Of a stretch of DNA of 64,000 nt, positions 61,478 through 64,000 are shown piece by piece. Under the pieces are notes generated by a model. It saw only the letters and a program-made list of their open reading frames with translations, ran no database searches and was not told the origin of the DNA. The stretch is from Gymnopus androsaceus JB14 (lineage: Eukaryota; Basidiomycota; Agaricomycetes; Agaricales; Omphalotaceae), in the NCBI GenBank assembly GCA_009733575.1, contig ML769557.1, forward strand, positions 37,433 through 101,432, written 5' to 3'. The first letter of the stretch is position 1; the number at the start of each line of letters is the position of its first letter. A program made the translations under genes and the position numbers.

Positions 61478-61875
61478 ATGAACGCCCGGCCGCATAAAGT
61501 AAGCTCTTGCTGAAATTACCCCCTTCTCTCGCTCAATTTAATTATTTCTAGCAATCCATGTCCGAGCTTAAGCTTCGCAGACTGGTAGAACACAACCAGA
61601 GGCTAAAGGAGGATCTGGCAAGACCCAGAGTTAGAGTAAGCGAGGCTAGTTCAAGGTATTTCCTTCATCATTGCAATTTCAGTCTGTGCCTTACATCTCG
61701 CTTAGTCTGATTCGATATTGCAAAACAACAAAGGACCACCTCGTAGGCTCACTTCTGCTTTCCCACTGCTCTTTCCTAACCTTTTGCCCAGGTTCCGTCA
61801 GTATGGGGCCCTGTCGGTAAGGGAGAAGACCCCTACGCACCTCCAGCTCAGGGTTGCAATTGCACGATAATGTGA
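61478..61875 (+). CDS. G-protein gamma subunit, paralogue 1 (CaaX CTIM)
   Basis: Heterotrimeric G-protein gamma subunit, partner of G-beta in pheromone and nutrient signalling, lipid-anchored at the plasma membrane. Four exons: 61478-61498, 61552-61655, 61706-61742 and 61792-61875, giving 81 residues. The protein has [60 protein letters not shown] and ends [16 protein letters not shown] is a farnesylation box with a second Cys two residues before it as a likely palmitoylation site, like yeast Ste18. A close paralogue with the same core exon structure lies 800 bp downstream in the opposite orientation. Confidence 0.93.
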
Positions 61876-62673
61876 TTTGGTCATTCTCTTTTGCTGGATT
61901 CTTCTCTGTACGGACACACAAAGAAGCAGGGGCTGTGATATATTATCATTGGAATCGTTCTCAAGTAGCTTGCTTGAACCCACACACTCGTTTAAACTCC
62001 CTCCGCACAGAATCTCGAGTTCTTTCCCATCCCTCATTGAAGGACCTCTTCCCCGTCTGTCGCTATATTATCGCGCATTATAGTCTCACAGAGCCGTCCA
62101 TCCTTTCCGTTCGCACTTAGCTTTTACATTATACAGTTGTCTATATTTTTTCTTCTTTTTTATGGATTCGCTTTCCTCAGAAACCTCAATGCCAAGGCGT
62201 CGTTATCCCGTTCGATAGAGCTGTCGTTTGGCTGCCGTTGCTTTCATGTATAAATTTGTGGCTCCTTTCCAATTCCATGCCATATTATCTCGCAAACAGG
62301 CCGCTCCCGTACGTATTGCAATTTCGGAATGGCGCTAGCGCATATTGAGCTCGACTTGGAGACAGATGTCATGTCAGTGGTGTCGACAGCGAGCCTAGTC
62401 TTGACCGTGATTCCGTCTTTCCTGGATAAAGTCAAATCGATAGCGCAAAGGAATTCCATACGCAAATCAAAGGAAAAGGGAAAGCCATAATAAACAGAGA
62501 GAGTACAACAGATTCGGTGAATGGGCTACAATCAGGAACGGAGAATGCAGTCGTAAAGCGGATATAATGGGGAGAAAGTATCCAAGATTGGGATAAATAG
62601 CATCTGCTACAAGTGTGCGGTGTGCGGCGAAAGAGCAGCAGGTCCAAACCATTTGGACCGTCGGAGGAAGGGA
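61876..62673. other. Convergent region between the two G-gamma genes
   Basis: No gene is supported. The first 300 bases are T/C-rich on the + strand and likely hold the 3' UTR of paralogue 1; the right half would hold that of paralogue 2. Short open frames here are shadows. I saw no obvious inverted repeat linking the two ends by eye. Confidence 0.5.
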
Positions 62674-63037
62674 TCATTGAACGGAGCAGCAACCTGATTT
62701 CTGTTGCCCGTATGGATCTTCTGCACGACCAACAGGCCCCCACACAGAAGGAACCTGATTCGATCATCTCTTGGTCAGTAAACAGATCGAAACCCAAAGA
62801 GAAACCTTGTAGCTTGCCAGATGGTCTTTTGTAGTCTTGCAATATCTTATGAGACTAGCAGGTTTTCGATTACTATACTGATTGTCAAAAACGGCATGAT
62901 AAGACTCACCTAGCACTAGCCTCGCTAACTCTTACTCTCGGTCTCGCAAGGTCATCTTTTAGCCTCGCATTATGCTCCAAAAGCCTTCGCAGCTTCAGTT
63001 CTGACATGGCCTGGCGTCCCCCAGTTCGTGAGCTCAT
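62674..63037 (-). CDS. G-protein gamma subunit, paralogue 2 (CaaX CSVQ)
   Basis: Second G-gamma gene, three exons: 62910-63037, 62818-62854 and 62674-62754, giving 81 residues. It reads [71 protein letters not shown] and ends [10 protein letters not shown]. The CaaX box is CSVQ with an adjacent upstream Cys. The middle exon is 37 nt as in paralogue 1 and both following introns sit at identical codon positions. The second intron (62755-62817) would use a GC donor (GCAAGC), a rare but known GC-AG type; a GTTTCT donor 12 nt later is an alternative that adds four residues. Too short for standard ORF calling. Confidence 0.88.
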
Positions 63038-63807
63038 CTTTGCTCAACAACCTCCCGTGTATACCGGCCAAAAAAAAGGTTATTTAGATTGTAGGTTGTG
63101 GGTTTCTTTCTTTAAACCCGGATTCCGTGGGTTGGAAAGGGAATGAAAAATAACTGCGTGAGTAGCGAATGAGCACGCATGGTAAGCATTACTTATTTCT
63201 CGGGAGTGCATATGTTACTTACACGTATAGCAACAGAGATAATATGGTCAGATAAAGCAAGCAGGCAGGTTATACAAGAAAAGAGAACAGAAGAAACGCA
63301 AAGGATAAAGCGCTGAGTGAGAGTCAAGAACAAAAACGGAGGCGCTGCAGCGCTGGGTGCTTTAAATAATAAGTTCGCCGCGAGGCTTATATTACATCGG
63401 CCGAGGAATTTACCGCAATCGCATCAAGCGATGTTGAACGAACCAATGAGGGACTGGCAAGGCATCAAAGTACGCACTGTAAATGGGATTAATGAGAATT
63501 GAGAAGCTGAATCAGAAATCAGTCGAGAAGTACTAGTGAAGCATTTGGCCTTTCATTGTTATTAGCGTGATCTTCTCATCTAGTAGTACATGGAAGTCCG
63601 AATTCGAGGCTACCGAGCTAGCCGGGCCTCGAACGCTTCAGGAGCTACTATAAGTACGTCTACGACAAGACGCTCATGCCGAGAAAGATGGCTGGAATGA
63701 CGCTAAGTTCATCGATCGAGGTGCATACAGTGTTCATCAGTCAAGTGTTCATGGAATTAAACCAAAACAAGCCTCACCAACACCAATAGGACGCGGTTCC
63801 AATCCGC
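63038..63807. other. Intergenic / promoter of G-gamma paralogue 2
   Basis: No convincing gene. The stretch separates two minus-strand genes, with the 5' flank of paralogue 2 on the left and the 3' flank of the thioredoxin-like gene on the right. The 61-codon plus-strand frame at 63317-63502 shows no family features. Confidence 0.45.
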
Positions 63808-64000
63808 TCACACCCTTCCCAGGAAGTTCCGCACCTCAGACTCAGGAAGAGCTCCCACAAACTGCATAACATTCTGTCCCTCTCGGAAAGCGATCACTGT
63901 CGGCAGAGCGCGGACCTGCACATGGTATAAAAAGTTGAACAATCGTGATTCATGAATGGATAGACAGTTAGACTTTGACTTGAGAATATAAACACGGATA
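63808..64000 (-). CDS. Thioredoxin-like protein, C-terminal exon (partial)
   Basis: The minus-strand exon 63808-63915 reads VRALPTVIAFREGQNVMQFV then GALPESEVRNFLGRV and stop. The cis-Pro segment (LPTVIAF), the REG turn and FVGALPESEVRNFL match the C-terminal half of thioredoxins and thioredoxin-domain proteins. A CAG acceptor precedes it; the bases from 63916 to the window edge look intronic (possible branch GTCTAAC). The CxxC active site would lie in exons outside the window, so redox competence cannot be judged. Confidence 0.7.
   Translation of the reverse strand, partial: IRVYILKSKSNCLSIHESRLFNFLYHVQVRALPTVIAFREGQNVMQFVGALPESEVRNFLGRV

Noticed and set aside
63600..63660. tRNA-like words (GTTCGAGGCCC and a nearby CGAATTCGG) on the minus strand
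   Set aside because: No acceptor stem, anticodon arm or correctly spaced D-arm could be built. No tRNA or rRNA gene was found in the window by eye.

Overview
The window looks like gene-dense nuclear DNA of a filamentous basidiomycete, most likely an Agaricomycete. Genes are intron-rich with small introns (about 45-65 nt, GT-AG, CTAAC/CTGAC branch sites). Several proteins belong to typical mushroom families: a secreted glyoxal oxidase-type copper radical oxidase, a helicase/CbxX multi-ATPase and a basidiomycete-type P-loop ATPase. No species is claimed.

Layout. 1-4500 is an accessory zone: two direct copies of a broken caffeoyl-CoA-type O-methyltransferase flank a small gene that may have a nuclease-like fold. 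4535-6474 is a cytochrome P450. 7620-15179 is a giant protein of about 2300 residues joining an SF1 helicase, an NFX1-type zinc finger and three CbxX-type AAA modules. 15.5-19.2 kb holds a tail-anchored aldehyde dehydrogenase and PNO1. 19.6-21.5 kb holds a tandem pair of unknown genes. 21.9-24.3 kb is the copper radical oxidase and 25.0-26.9 kb an arrestin-like protein. 27.5-47.5 kb is core housekeeping: BRX1, a triple-KH protein, an adenosine deaminase family protein, GPI10, a Csm1/Pcs1 protein, tryptophan synthase, asparaginase, eIF2B beta and GUF1. 47.6-59.8 kb continues with CWF18/CCDC12, a frameshifted ATPase gene, a LINE remnant, KGD4, proteasome alpha1 and RPC1 of RNA polymerase III. 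60.1-64 kb holds an unknown coiled-coil protein, two convergent G-protein gamma paralogues and the 3' end of a thioredoxin-like gene.

Themes. Many genes are divergent pairs sharing promoters of only about 110-230 bp. One-base indels interrupt several conserved single-copy genes (PNO1, SCL1, RPC1, tryptophan synthase, the KH gene), which suggests residual assembly errors rather than real decay. The most interesting local structures are a 10-nt microexon in GUF1 between two near-duplicate introns, the helicase plus triple-CbxX fusion, the tail-to-tail G-gamma pair with different CaaX boxes, and compact promoters with stacked palindromic sites (ACGCGT, TGACGTCA, TTTGGCGC).
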